This document shows positions 9,453-18,785 of a DNA stretch of 64,000 nucleotides, piece after piece. Source of the DNA: Massilia sp. Se16.2.3. GTDB lineage: Bacteria > Pseudomonadota > Gammaproteobacteria > Burkholderiales > Burkholderiaceae_D. Location: assembly GCF_014171595.1 (NCBI RefSeq), contig NZ_CP050451.1:1488001-1552000 (forward strand), written 5' to 3'. Every line of letters starts with the position of its first letter. Within the stretch, counting starts at the first letter, position 1. A program made the position numbers and the translations under genes. The notes under the pieces were generated by a model. The model worked only from the letters and a program-made list of their open reading frames with translations. It was not told the DNA's origin and did no database searches.

Positions 9453-11764
9453 AGCATTCGCCTGCAAAACGCACGGTCGCGGCCGTGATGACGCTAGTTA
9501 CGGCGTATTCGCCTTTGTTTGCTTCGCTCAACAGTTCAGCGGCCTATGCGCAGGCAACGCAGAATACGAGCTACAGCTACCTGTACGACGCGAACGGGAA
9601 TGTCAAACAGATAACTGACCCATTAGGCAGAGTTACAAATCTGAGCTTTGACACGCTTGGACGGATCAAACAGCAGTTGCAGCCAGCACCAGTGGCTACC
9701 GCAACAAGGCCGGCAGTAGACTACACGTTTGATTTGCTCGATCAGCCAGTTACGGTAAGCGATCCACGTGCTTTGGTGACAAAGTATGGTCACGACGGCC
9801 TGGGTAATGCAGTCAGTCTCTCCAGCCCGGATACAGGCGGGACCACGCGTACCTTCGATCTGGCTGGCGCAGTAGCTACATCCAAGGATGCTCGGGGTGA
9901 GATAACGATTTATCAATACGACGCTTTGGGGCGGATCAAGAGTGAGAGCTATGGAACCGGTACCGCGACCGTTTTCGAATATGACGGAGGCACCGGCGGA
10001 GCACCCAATACGGTCGGCAAACTCACGAAGATCACCGACGAGTCGGGTTTCACCGTTTACTCCTATACCGATTTGGGCCAAGTGGCGAGCAAGACCCAAA
10101 CGGTAACAGGGGGAGGCAAATCGCTGGCGCAGGTAGTGTCATATGCCTACGGTACGGAGGGCACATCGACCGGCAAGCTCACCGCGATGACCTACCCGAG
10201 CGGCAATCGAGTGAACTACCGCTACGACGACGCCGGCCGCGTGAGCATGATCACAGTGAACCCGGTGAACACGAATGGCACAGGTACCAACCTGAGCGTG
10301 GAGTACGCCCTGCTTACGAACGTCGAGTACGCGGCGCACGGTCCTGTCCAGGCTTGGAAATGGGGTAACAGCACGGACGCCAGTCCAAGTGGTTACAGCC
10401 GTGCGTTCGACCTCGACGGGCGTGTAATACGCTACAACCTCGGTAACCCCGCTTCGACTGGTGTTATGCGCACGGTGGAGTGGGACGCAGCAAGCCGTAT
10501 CAAAGCCTATACGCATGTGAGCACCGGGGAGGGCACCAATGCAGCGGTGCTCAACCAGCGCTTCGAATATGACGATCTCGACCGCCTGACGAGCTTCATC
10601 GGAAACGGCGCGACCCAATCGTTTTCCTACGACGCGAACGGCAACCGAACCGCTGCCACGTTCGGAGGGACCGGCTACACGAACACGATTGCTGCTAGCA
10701 GTAATCGTCTCGAAGCCACCACAGGTCCCACGCCCGCCAAGACCAATACCCATGATCTGGCGGGAAACCTGACCAACGATGGAACCATTGTCTACGCTTA
10801 TAGCGCCCGTGGTCGAATGAGCAGTGCCACCATCGGTGCGGTCAAGACTTCGTATCTCTACAACGGAATGGGACAGCGCGTCAGACAGGTGGCCGGTACG
10901 CAAGCCAATGCAGCAGGATTGCTCATGTACGACGAAGCTGGCCATATCATCGGCGAGTACAACAGCTCAACTGGGAAGGCGAGCAAGGAATTCATCTATC
11001 TGGGTGACATGCCAGTCGGGGTCCTTGAGCAGGTGGTCACGAGCACCGCTCCGAATCAGGTGCATGCAATGAACATGTACTATTTGTATGTCGACCACTT
11101 AAACACGCCGCGCTTTATCACGCGTTCGCCGGATGGGAAGGTAGCGTGGCGCTGGGACAGCACCGACCCGTTTGGCTTGCTACCACCGAACGACAATCCG
11201 GCTGGCCTCGGTGTGTTTACGATGAACCTGCGCATGCCTGGGCAGTACTTCGACAAGAACACAAATCTGTTCTACAACTATTACAGGGATTATGATCCGC
11301 AGACGGGGCGGTATGTCGAAAGTGACCCTATTGGTTTGCGCGGCGGGATCAACACCTATGGTTATGTTGGCGGAAATCCCGTAAGTAGAATTGATCCATT
11401 AGGACTGGAGCAATGTGATATTGATGCTGCCAGGGTAACAGCAAAGCGGTATCTTCCAAATTTGAATGTCGGCGCCGGTCCGCCAAAAGCAGACTACGCT
11501 GGGGGCGGCTGGTGGGGGGAAGCGCAAATTATAGGTAGGCAGCCACATTACGATGGCTATATACATATGACTATAAAATTTCTTGAACCGCTCGATCTGG
11601 CCATGCAAGCCAGAGTGTTAGAAAACTATTATCACGAGGCTGGGCATTTTACATGGCCGGATGCTGGTCACGAAACTATTTACCCTTACGCAAGAGCCAA
11701 CTTGGAGAGAAGTTGGAAGGACTTTAAGGCTTTACGAGACAAACTCTGCAAATGCAAAAAATAA
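9449..11764 (+). CDS. Rhs-core polymorphic toxin with C-terminal HEAGH metalloprotease-like tip
   Basis: 771 aa from a GTG that overlaps the previous stop. Residues 1-35 are a signal peptide ending SSAAYAQ. YD repeats fill about 45-530, then comes the Rhs core (NLFYNYYRDYDPQTGRYVESDPIGL, then NTYGYVGGNPVSRIDPLGL ending at residue 653), the conserved boundary after which the toxin varies. The tip, residues 654-771, is encoded by much AT-richer DNA. It contains HEAGH (729-733), an HExxH zinc-site pattern, followed by PDAGHE (His741, Glu742) as possible third ligands. I infer a zinc-dependent peptidase effector; no family name is claimed. The tip ends in KLCKCKK. The usual partner, an immunity gene, is expected just downstream; see 12074. 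Confidence 0.85.
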   Translation: MKHSPAKRTVAAVMTLVTAYSPLFASLNSSAAYAQATQNTSYSYLYDANGNVKQITDPLGRVTNLSFDTLGRIKQQLQPAPVATATRPAVDYTFDLLDQPVTVSDPRALVTKYGHDGLGNAVSLSSPDTGGTTRTFDLAGAVATSKDARGEITIYQYDALGRIKSESYGTGTATVFEYDGGTGGAPNTVGKLTKITDESGFTVYSYTDLGQVASKTQTVTGGGKSLAQVVSYAYGTEGTSTGKLTAMTYPSGNRVNYRYDDAGRVSMITVNPVNTNGTGTNLSVEYALLTNVEYAAHGPVQAWKWGNSTDASPSGYSRAFDLDGRVIRYNLGNPASTGVMRTVEWDAASRIKAYTHVSTGEGTNAAVLNQRFEYDDLDRLTSFIGNGATQSFSYDANGNRTAATFGGTGYTNTIAASSNRLEATTGPTPAKTNTHDLAGNLTNDGTIVYAYSARGRMSSATIGAVKTSYLYNGMGQRVRQVAGTQANAAGLLMYDEAGHIIGEYNSSTGKASKEFIYLGDMPVGVLEQVVTSTAPNQVHAMNMYYLYVDHLNTPRFITRSPDGKVAWRWDSTDPFGLLPPNDNPAGLGVFTMNLRMPGQYFDKNTNLFYNYYRDYDPQTGRYVESDPIGLRGGINTYGYVGGNPVSRIDPLGLEQCDIDAARVTAKRYLPNLNVGAGPPKADYAGGGWWGEAQIIGRQPHYDGYIHMTIKFLEPLDLAMQARVLENYYHEAGHFTWPDAGHETIYPYARANLERSWKDFKALRDKLCKCKK

Positions 11765-12073
11765 TGTCGCTTTTATGTTGGCCTTCAATCGTTCGGGCGA
11801 TAATGGCGCGCATATGTGTTGCCGAATGCTGAGTTCGCATCCTTGCCAACGTAGAGGAGTAGGCAATGCCTGAATAGTGGCCGGGCGTGCGCATGGCCTA
11901 GTTCAACAAGCAAAAAATTTCCGTCTTAGCAACTTATTCCGTAGGCTGAGCGCCTAAAAATCGACTTCGGCTGACAGCAGAAATATACCTGCTAACCTGA
12001 CGGAGCAATTGGAAATTTGCGACTCGCTCAGTAGCAGATTTACTGAAGTGTTGAAGCTAAAAAATAGAAATAA
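11765..12073. other. Intergenic DNA between toxin tip and candidate immunity gene
   Basis: 309 bases with no convincing gene. A frame open from 11661 to 11873 runs out of the toxin tip in another register and has no ribosome site, so I do not call it. The last 100 bases are AT-rich and may hold a promoter, but I see no clear -35/-10 pair. Confidence 0.5.
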
Positions 12074-12502
12074 ATGAATACTGAAAATGAACGTTGCTTT
12101 CGAAGTTCTCTAACCGTCTTTGGCGCCGTAAGCTTGACGGTGCTCGCTGCGGTCATGCTTGTTCTTATCTTTGTCCGGCCTCATGTTCGAATGGACCCCG
12201 AAACTTCAATGGTAAGGGTGTCAAATGACACTGGCGTGCCAATAAACAATATTATTCTAAATGACGTATCATTTGGTTATTTGTCGAATAAGCAAATAAG
12301 CGAATATAAGCCATTAACTAACGCTTATCCATATGCGCACTTGCGATTAGAGGTAGCTAACAAAAAGTTCGAGTGGATGCCAGATGACCATTATGGAGAA
12401 AAACCATTAGGAAAAGGAAATTATACATATTCAATTCGGAGGGCAGAAACTCCGGTTGGTCCCCAGTTTGAAGCACATATTCGCGACGACTTCGAGCACT
12501 AA
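12074..12502 (+). CDS. Candidate immunity protein, membrane-anchored, 142 aa
   Basis: First gene after the toxin tip, same strand, same low GC. Residues 12-35 form one transmembrane helix (VFGAVSLTVLAAVMLVLIFV); the rest is a polar, beta-rich domain (MVRVSNDTGVPINNIILNDV; YTYSIRRAETPVGPQF) probably outside the cytoplasm, where a secreted peptidase toxin would act. After the TAA stop the same frame stays open for 49 codons (12503-12649) and encodes a second strong helix (AYFVILFLIWLALAMLLMACF) ending KRFID. The original protein may therefore have been about 190 aa with helices at both ends, cut by one stop codon. The immunity role is inferred from position only; no family recognised. Confidence 0.55.
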   Translation: MNTENERCFRSSLTVFGAVSLTVLAAVMLVLIFVRPHVRMDPETSMVRVSNDTGVPINNIILNDVSFGYLSNKQISEYKPLTNAYPYAHLRLEVANKKFEWMPDDHYGEKPLGKGNYTYSIRRAETPVGPQFEAHIRDDFEH

Positions 12503-12652
12503 AGTTATACAACTTCTAGCGAGTACTACGATTTTAATAATATTCCGTGTCCAAGTGATGCATATTTCGTGATTCTGTTCTTAATATGGTTAGCTCTGGC
12601 AATGCTATTAATGGCTTGCTTTAAAATATGTGCGAAGAGGTTCATTGACTGA
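12503..12652 (+). pseudogene. In-frame C-terminal extension of the candidate immunity gene, after a TAA stop
   Basis: Same reading frame as the gene ending at 12502, opening with SYTTSSEYYDFNNIPC and containing a 21-residue hydrophobic helix followed by the positive end KICAKRFID and TGA. There is no start codon with a ribosome site. Either the TAA is a mutation or sequence error, or this is a relic. Confidence 0.45.
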
Positions 12653-12680
12653 AGACGAACTAGTCATTCGTCTTGATTTT
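12652..12680 (+). terminator. Terminator at the right end of the Rhs island
   Basis: Perfect 8-bp stem AAGACGAA / TTCGTCTT with a 7-base loop, followed by GATTTT, overlapping the stop of the candidate immunity frame. The T tract is short, so strength is uncertain. Confidence 0.6.
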
Positions 12681-12759
12681 CGGTCGATCCTGATTAACTG
12701 GCTGCGAAGGCGAATCTCTCGCTTGGTATAGTGTCGGGACACAGTAGTTCAACGCGCTA

Positions 12760-13136
12760 CCGGCCTGCACGTGCATTTCAAGTTCGACGGCAAGGACCAG
12801 ATCGGCATGAACGACGGCGAAGCCTCCGGCGGCCAGCAGGTGATGAAGTCGCTGGTGCTCCTGATTGGCTTGCTGAAGTCGGAAGAGGGCTCCGGCGGCT
12901 TCGTCTTCATCGACGAACCGTTTGCCCACCTGGACATCCGCAATATCCAGCTGGTCGGCGAGTTCCTGAAAAATACCGACGCCCAGTACCTGATGACGAC
13001 GCCGCTGACGCACAACACCGACGTCTACGATCCTTCGGAACTGACGCTCATCACGAGCAAGAAGAAGAAGGACACGCAGTGGGCGCAGCCGATTTTCGTG
13101 CTGCAGAGGCGGAAGGAAGAGGCGAAAGCCGCGTAA
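12760..13136 (+). pseudogene. Displaced 3' end of the SMC gene (direct repeat copy B)
   Basis: Encodes the last about 125 residues of the SMC protein: signature EASGGQQ, Walker B FVFIDEP and the C-terminal RRKEEAKAA, with no Walker A half. It differs from copy A (5983-6359) at about 21 positions, nearly all silent, so both copies evolved under selection as functional gene ends before being brought together. Copy B lies next to host-like GC-rich DNA on its right, so it is probably the original end of the resident gene, displaced when the island arrived. A GTG at 12771 could start a 121-aa peptide, but no ribosome site is visible. Confidence 0.85.
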
Positions 13137-13140
13137 AGCG

Positions 13141-13165
13141 AAAGGGACCCGCGGGTCCCTTTTTT
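13141..13165 (+). terminator. Terminator after the displaced SMC 3' end
   Basis: AAGGGACCC / GGGTCCCTT stem around CG-rich centre, then TTTTTT. Same design and distance as the terminator at 6364, but different sequence: the pair of gene ends diverged together with their terminators. Confidence 0.9.
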
Positions 13166-13207
13166 GCTGGCGGTGTTCCTTGTACCTGTCGGATGAAACG
13201 TCGATCC

Positions 13208-13376
13208 GTAGGGTGGGCGCCCTGTGCCCACGCGGTATGGCGTATGCGCGTCGACACGCTTGCGCGATCGGGAAGCGTTGCACCGCGTGGGCACGGGGCG
13301 CCCACCCTACGCGTGCGAGCGAGCAGGCAGTTCACGCGTGATTTGAACGCGTGGGCGGGAAACCCGCCCACCCTAC
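13208..13376. repeat. REP/BIME-like inverted repeat cluster
   Basis: Two 29-bp arms, 13208-13236 and 13282-13310, are inverted copies with a single mismatch (GTAGGGTGGGCGCCC...CACGCGGT). A third, looser unit lies at about 13348-13376 (GTGGGCGGGAAACCCGCCCACCCTAC), itself palindromic. The same family appears at 1221, about 28506-28566 and 56825-56920. Such elements form stem-loops between genes and may affect mRNA stability. Confidence 0.8.
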
Positions 13377-13380
13377 AAGA

Positions 13381-13893
13381 TCACACCCGGTCGATTTCCT
13401 GGCGCATCTTCCTGCGCCATAGCAGCAGACCAATCGAATAGCTCAGGAAATACGCCCCCGTCAGCCCCACGCACAGCATGGTCAGCGGGCTGTCGGTAAA
13501 GCCCGGTGCAGGTGCGCCGCTGCCGCGGTTGGCGTAGACGCCAAAGAAAATGTAGAGCACGCGCGCGACCAGGATCATCGCCATCAGGATCCCCAGGCGC
13601 ATCGGCGGGGTGAAGAAGTAACCGCCTTCGGTGTCCTCGAACACGGTGCGGCGCAGCGCGAAGACACCCCAGAACACGCCCAGTGCGGTGCCGGCGGCCA
13701 GCGCGCCCAGCTCGTAGGGCAGCGTCAGCACTTTCGACAGCGACACCAGGATCATCGCCGCGAACACCAGCACGCCCGTGTAATGGCGCGAGACGATCGA
13801 ACGCTGGCGTGACATCTGCGTCTTCAGGCGCGTGTAGACGCGCCAGACGAGAATCGGCGTCAGGAGGAGCAGGGCGAGGGTGGAAATGTCCAT
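13381..13893 (-). CDS. Four-helix membrane protein, CcdC/DUF1453-like
   Basis: 170 aa from the ATG at 13893. An upstream start would add 30 non-hydrophobic residues and is less likely. Helices are visible at about 4-20 (TLALLLLTPILVW), 40-60 (GVLVFAAMILVSL), 65-85 (ALAAGTALGVFWGVFAL), 100-120 (LGILMAMILVARVLYIFFGVY) and 135-160. The pattern Arg-Thr-Val then Tyr-Phe-Phe-Thr-Pro-Pro before helix four resembles CcdC-type membrane proteins, whose role is poorly known. Stands alone, convergent with the displaced SMC end. Family assignment tentative. Confidence 0.6.
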   Translation of the reverse strand: MDISTLALLLLTPILVWRVYTRLKTQMSRQRSIVSRHYTGVLVFAAMILVSLSKVLTLPYELGALAAGTALGVFWGVFALRRTVFEDTEGGYFFTPPMRLGILMAMILVARVLYIFFGVYANRGSGAPAPGFTDSPLTMLCVGLTGAYFLSYSIGLLLWRRKMRQEIDRV

Positions 13894-14021
13894 GTGAATC
13901 GGGTACCTGGGTTGAGCTGAAGCGGCATTGTAATCGACTGCCGGATGGGCGCGCGATGCGGGCGTCGAGACCAAGGCGCTCATGCTAAGGTGTTCACTTC
14001 ACCGAATCAGGAGACCTGAAG

Positions 14022-14195
14022 ATGATCTCAGCAAGCCCCGCAGTTAGTTCGGCACCGCTGCGCCTGCACCGCGCCCCCGACCCCGTGCCGATCGAGGAAC
14101 CCGTGCCCGAGCCCTTCGATGCGCCGCATCCGCATCACACGCCCATCCATACTCCGCAAAACGAAGATCCAGTGCCGGATCCCAAACCGAGCTGA
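14022..14195 (+). CDS. 57-aa proline/histidine-rich small protein
   Basis: ATG at 14022 has a good ribosome site (CAGGAGACCTGAAG) 7 bases upstream. The product is acidic and Pro-rich with DAPHPHHTPIHTPQNEDPVP near the end and no membrane segment. The clear ribosome site and biased composition argue for a real gene; function unknown. A palindromic repeat starts right after the stop. Confidence 0.5.
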   Translation: MISASPAVSSAPLRLHRAPDPVPIEEPVPEPFDAPHPHHTPIHTPQNEDPVPDPKPS

Positions 14196-14314
14196 GGGAA
14201 CCTCGATAAACCTACTGCGCGTCGGATTGCTGTCCTGCGATGCTCGCTGTACCGCCGTACAGCTGCGCTTCTCTGACAGCACTCCTTCCGCTCGCTACGG
14301 TTTCTCGAGGTCCC
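14196..14314. repeat. 119-bp palindromic element (possible MITE or large REP)
   Basis: Outer arms GGGAACCTCGATAAACC (14196-14212) and GGTTTCTCGAGGTCCC (14299-14314) are inverted with about two differences. The centre holds a second perfect palindrome, GCTGTAC-CGCC-GTACAGC. It fills the gap between the 57-aa gene and the tamB stop. The nested design suggests a non-autonomous mobile element or a strong mRNA structure. Confidence 0.6.
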
Positions 14315-14326
14315 GTGGGGCTAGCT

Positions 14327-17300
14327 TCAATCAAAAGCCCAGGCATACAGCACGTCCAGCGCCGTATTCGTCCCCGTCTGGAACTGCAGCGTGAACTTCG
14401 GCGTCAGTTTATAGCGCAGGCGCACCAGGCTCGATGCCGTGGTCGCGCCCTGTTCGAAGCTGATGTAGGCGCGCGAGGAAATCCGCTTGCCCACGGTCAC
14501 CACCGTATTCGCCAGCCCCTCGGCCTCGCCATTGCGGCCCTGGCCCACGCCGAGTTCGTCCACGCCCAGCGCATTGGCCAGCTTCGACTGGATGCCGCCG
14601 GTGCCGCCCTTGCCGCCGAGCAGGGCACCCGCGGCGGCGCTCAGCACATCCTTCTCGTTGCCGCTCGTGCCTTCCATGCCGTGCCCCAGCACCAGCCAGG
14701 ACAGTTTTTCGCTGTCGGGTACGTTCGGCGTGGAGACCAGGCGCGCCTGCGGCGAGCGCGCCGTGCCGCGCACCTGCACGCCGGCCTCGACGTTGGTCTC
14801 GCTCAGCTGCTCGCCCTCGGGCTGCTTGCGCACGGCCAGCACGTCGAGTGTCGGGTTGTCGTAGGGACCGTTGAACGTAATCACGCCGCGTTCGATCGCC
14901 AGCTTCTGGCCATAGGCCGCGTAGTTGCCGCTGGCCACGCGGATGCTGCCGTTCACGCGGGGCGCCCCCCCCCGGTCATGCGCACGCGGGCGCTGCCCTC
15001 GAGCATGGCGTCGATACCGAGGCCGCGCAGGTGGAAGTTGTCGCCCAGGTCGGCCGCCAGGTTCACGCTCAAGGGCACTTCGGCTTCCTGTTTTTGCGGC
15101 GGCGCCGGCTTGCCGCGGCCGAGGACGATGACGTCGTCGGACATGGTCGGGCGGCCCCGGGGCGCGAATTCGATCAGCGCACGGTCGGCCTTGAAGCGGC
15201 CTTCGAGCGAGAACCGGGTCGCATCGCGCACCAGTGCCGCATTCCCCGTCAGCACCACGGTGCGGTCCGGCCGCGACAGCGCTTCCAGCTGATTCGCCAC
15301 CAGGTTCAGCTGCATGGCCGGGTCGCCCGCGCCGAAGCGGATCGAGCCGTCGGCCGTGGCATTGCCGGTATTGCCTTCCGGGTAAAGCCGCTGCAGCACC
15401 AGGCGGTCGCCCGTCAGCTGGGCGCGCAGCTGGCCGTTGCGCAGGCGTACACCCTGCTCGGGCCAGCGCACGGCCAGCGCGTCGCTGGACACCGTACCGT
15501 TCAGCGAAGGCGTGCCAATGGTGCCGGCGCCCGTCGGGCCAGCTTCAGGTTGCCGTCCAGTTCCAGGTCGCGCTGTCCGGCAAACGGCGCCAGCCAGCCG
15601 ATCGAGGCCATGTCGGCGTTCGCCGTCATGCGCAGCGGACTGTCGCGGTTGACGCGCCCGCCGATCATTTGCACGGTGCCGTCCACCTTTGCCGTGCCGG
15701 TGCGAGCGCCGTCCAGCGTCAGCTGGGTGCGCAGCGAACTGCCCTGCACATCGGCGCGCGCATCGAACGTGCGCAGGCCCAGCGGCACCGGTGAATCGAC
15801 GCCGACGCTGGCGTCGCCCGCTTCGCGGAAGACGTGCACGCCGCCGGCGAGGGCAGGTGTGCCGCCGGTGGCGCTGGCCGTGCGCAGGTCCAGCGACCAG
15901 TCGGCGCCGAGGGTCAGGTTGCCGCGCACGTTCTCGCGCAGGCTCGGCGAGAACTGCGCCAGGTAGTTCAGCGGTACGCCGGCCGCGGCGCCGCGGCTGT
16001 TCCAGCGCGGCCCGGTTTTGGTCAGCGATTCGATGCGCACGGTGCCGGCCGGCAGGCGGATCAGCGCGCCGTTGAAGGCCACCGATTCCGGCTTCGCCAG
16101 GCCGGCCACGCCGGATCCCGGCGCCACGCCGATCCTCAAGGGCACCGGCTGCGCCAGCGTCAGCGCGAAACGGCCCCTTGTTCTGCAGGGCGGCCAGGGT
16201 GCCGGCCCAGGCATTGCCGCTCCAGCCGCCACGCACCTCGACCCGGGGCGTCGTAGTCGTCGCCGCGGCCTGCTGCGCGCAGGGTATGCGAAGCGCGGGT
16301 GCCGGTGGTCTGCAGGCTGGCGGCCGCCACGCGGGTCTCGCCGCTGGCGAATTCCGTGATCTGGATATCGCTGTTCAATGGGTCGGCGCCGCCGCGGCCG
16401 GAACCGAGGTTGACGTTCGCGCGCAGCGTGCGCAGCGAATGCTTGCCCATCAGGCGCAGGTTCTGGCCTTCCAGGTTGGCCGCCAGCGAAGGCGTGTCCA
16501 TCGTGCCTTCGACGCGGCCGGCGCCGCGCAGCACGCCCGCGTAGTCGGGGCCGAGTGCGGCCAGCTGGGGCGCGTCGATGCGCCAATCCAGGCGGTCGCC
16601 GCCGGCGCCGAAACTGCCGTTCGCGGCCACCACGTTCGCACCCACGTGCAGGTCGACATCGGCGCCGGACACGTGACGGCGGTCGGCCGCCAGGCGCGCG
16701 CGGCCCCAGAAGGGGGATTTCGCCAGCGTCGAGTCCTGCACGGCCAGGTCGAGCGCGCCGTGCCAGTCGGCGCCCGAGCGGCCGCTGGCATCGAAACGGC
16801 CATTGATGCTGCCGGGGATCGGGCTACCAAAGGCGGCGGGATTGAAGCGTGCCATGGTGCCGCCCGCCTTGCCTTCGACAAAGCGCGCACCTTCGCCTCC
16901 GGCCAGCCAGGCTTCGCCGCTCACGTGCAGGTTGCTGGTATTGGCCTTGCGTTGTGCCGCCACCCAGCCGAGGCCATTCGCGTCGGCCACAAAAGTGGTG
17001 CGTGGATTGGCCATCGTGCCGGTGACGACGCCATTGGACCAGCAGCGCGCCATACAGATCGCTGCGCAGGGCGGCGAGATTGCGGCCGTCCACGTGCCAG
17101 GCCAGGCTTTCGCCAGGCGCGCCGAAGCTGCCTTTCAGATTCACCGTGTTCTGGCCCAAGGCCAGGTCGGCGTCGACGCCACTGACGTGCTTCGCATCGG
17201 CGGCCAGCTTGCCGCGGCCCGACAGCGGCTGGTCGAACAGGCGGCTCGGTCGCAGGGTGAAATCGGTGTTGACCTTCCATGCCGGCGCCAGCACGCCCTT

Positions 17301-18785
17301 CGCATTGACCAGGGCATTGATGTCGGCCTGCGGGTAGTCGCCCAGTGCCGCCGGGTTGAAGCGGCTGGCGTTGGCGGTCACCTTGAAGGCTTTGTCGTCG
17401 AGGAGCTTGGCGCTGCCGCTCAAGGCGATGCTGCCGTTGCCGGCGCTGAGGCGTGCTTCCGGCACGTCGACGACATTGTTTTCGAGTTTCGCGTGTGCGC
17501 TCAAGCGCAGGCCGCTACCGACCAGGCCTGTTTCGACCAGCTTGACATCGAGCGTCTGCACCTTGCCCACGTTCGCTACCGCGATGTCGCCGGCGATTTT
17601 CGTCGGCTTCATGCTGCCGTGGATGCCCTTCAAGTCGAAGCGGTCGGTGTGCAGCGCGAAGTTGGCGGCACCCAGGCCTTCTTCGTCCTTGCCGCGCTGG
17701 ACGCTGCCGCTGCCTGTGAAGCGCCCCGCGTCACCGAAGTCGATCAGCACGTCGGCAAGGCGCATGGCATCGAGGTTGCCGCCGAGCTGGCCGCGGAAGG
17801 CGCGCAGCGGCAGGCGCTGCTGGTCGATGGTGCCGGCCGGGCCGTCGTTGACCAGGTTGACGCTGCCGGAAATGGCGCGCGCGTCGTCGAGCTTTGCGGC
17901 CACCGTCAGCGTCAGGTCGGCGGTGGGCAGCGCGGGATTGAAGAAGCCGGGGTCGATATTGCGCGCATTCAGGTTCATCGTGCGCAAGGGGATATCGGCG
18001 AAGGGCGACAGCGTCAGGCGCGCTTCACCGCCCGCGCGGCCGGCGTTGCCGGTCGCATCGAGCGTGGTGAGATTCAGGTCGCCGCCGGCACGCAGTTTCA
18101 GTTGCGCCGGCGTGGCGCCTGGTCCCACCTTGGCCTGCGACAGGCTCGCCGTGGCGTCCAGCTTGAACGGACGGGCGGCGGCGATATTGCCGTTGGCCGC
18201 AAGCTGCCCCCGGGGCGTGGTGGCGGCGGCGTCGCGCAGCTGCCATTGCAGCTTGTCGCCGTGCAGGCGCATGCGCACGTTGGTGATTTCAGTGGCCGCG
18301 CCCTTGCTCACGAACGTCGCCTTGGCCAGGCGCGCGTCGTCGAGCGAGATCGGGAAGGGAGAAGCCAGCGAGGCCGGCATCTTGGTCTTCTCGTCGGTTT
18401 CCTTCAGCGTCTCCATGCGCAGGTCGGCCGCATGCAGGCTGTTGATCGCTATGCCTTTCGAGAGCAGCTGGCGTGGAGACCATTTCAAATCGATGTTGGT
18501 CGCAATCGCCAGCTGTTCGTCGGTACGCCAGACGATGCGGTCGATGTGCATGGCCCCATACAGCGAGCCGCGCACGCCGCTCAATGTCAGTTTGCCGCCG
18601 GTGGAACGGGCGACGCGTTCGGCGATCATTTGCAGGGTCGTCTCGCGGCCCAGGTACCAGGCGGCGCCGCCGATGACGAAACCGGTCGCGACCAGGCCGA
18701 TGGCGACCCGGCGCGACCAGCGCCGCGGTTTTTTCGCCGGCGTCGGCGCCGGCGTGGCGGGAGTAGGGGGAGTGTGGTCGTCCAT
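14327..18785 (-). CDS. tamB: TamB, inner-membrane translocation and assembly module subunit (five frameshifts)
   Basis: A protein of about 1485 aa once frames are joined. An N-terminal membrane anchor (RRVAIGLVATGFVIGGAAWYLG, about residues 25-46) precedes a very long beta-helical AsmA/TamB region and the C-terminal DUF490 domain, ending LDVLYAWAFD as the family does. With TamA it spans the periplasm and moves phospholipid or outer-membrane proteins. Its ATG overlaps the TamA stop (TGATG), so the two are coupled. The frame changes near 17045, 16245, 16170, 15535 and 14965, the last inside a run of nine Cs; each time sequence typical of the family resumes at once. I read these as sequence errors. 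If real, the gene would be dead, which would be odd beside a nearly intact tamA. Confidence 0.85.

Larger units (their letters stand above)
6360..12759. mobile_element. Rhs/YD-repeat toxin island inserted at the SMC gene 3' end
   Basis: About 6.4 kb between the two copies of the SMC 3' end. It is clearly AT-richer than both flanks, especially 6.4-9.3 kb and 11.4-12.7 kb, and uses codons the neighbours avoid. It holds three coupled YD-repeat/secreted ORFs, a candidate immunity gene and a terminator. I see no integrase or transposase. The structure fits integration by homologous recombination of an island that brought its own SMC 3' end. Confidence 0.75.

Noticed and set aside
11661..11873. 70-aa frame overlapping the toxin 3' end
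   Set aside because: Different register from the toxin, no ribosome site, no recognisable content.
6360..12759. Integrase, transposase or tRNA attachment site for the Rhs island
   Set aside because: None visible; the only flanking repeat is the SMC gene end, so no classical integrative element is called.
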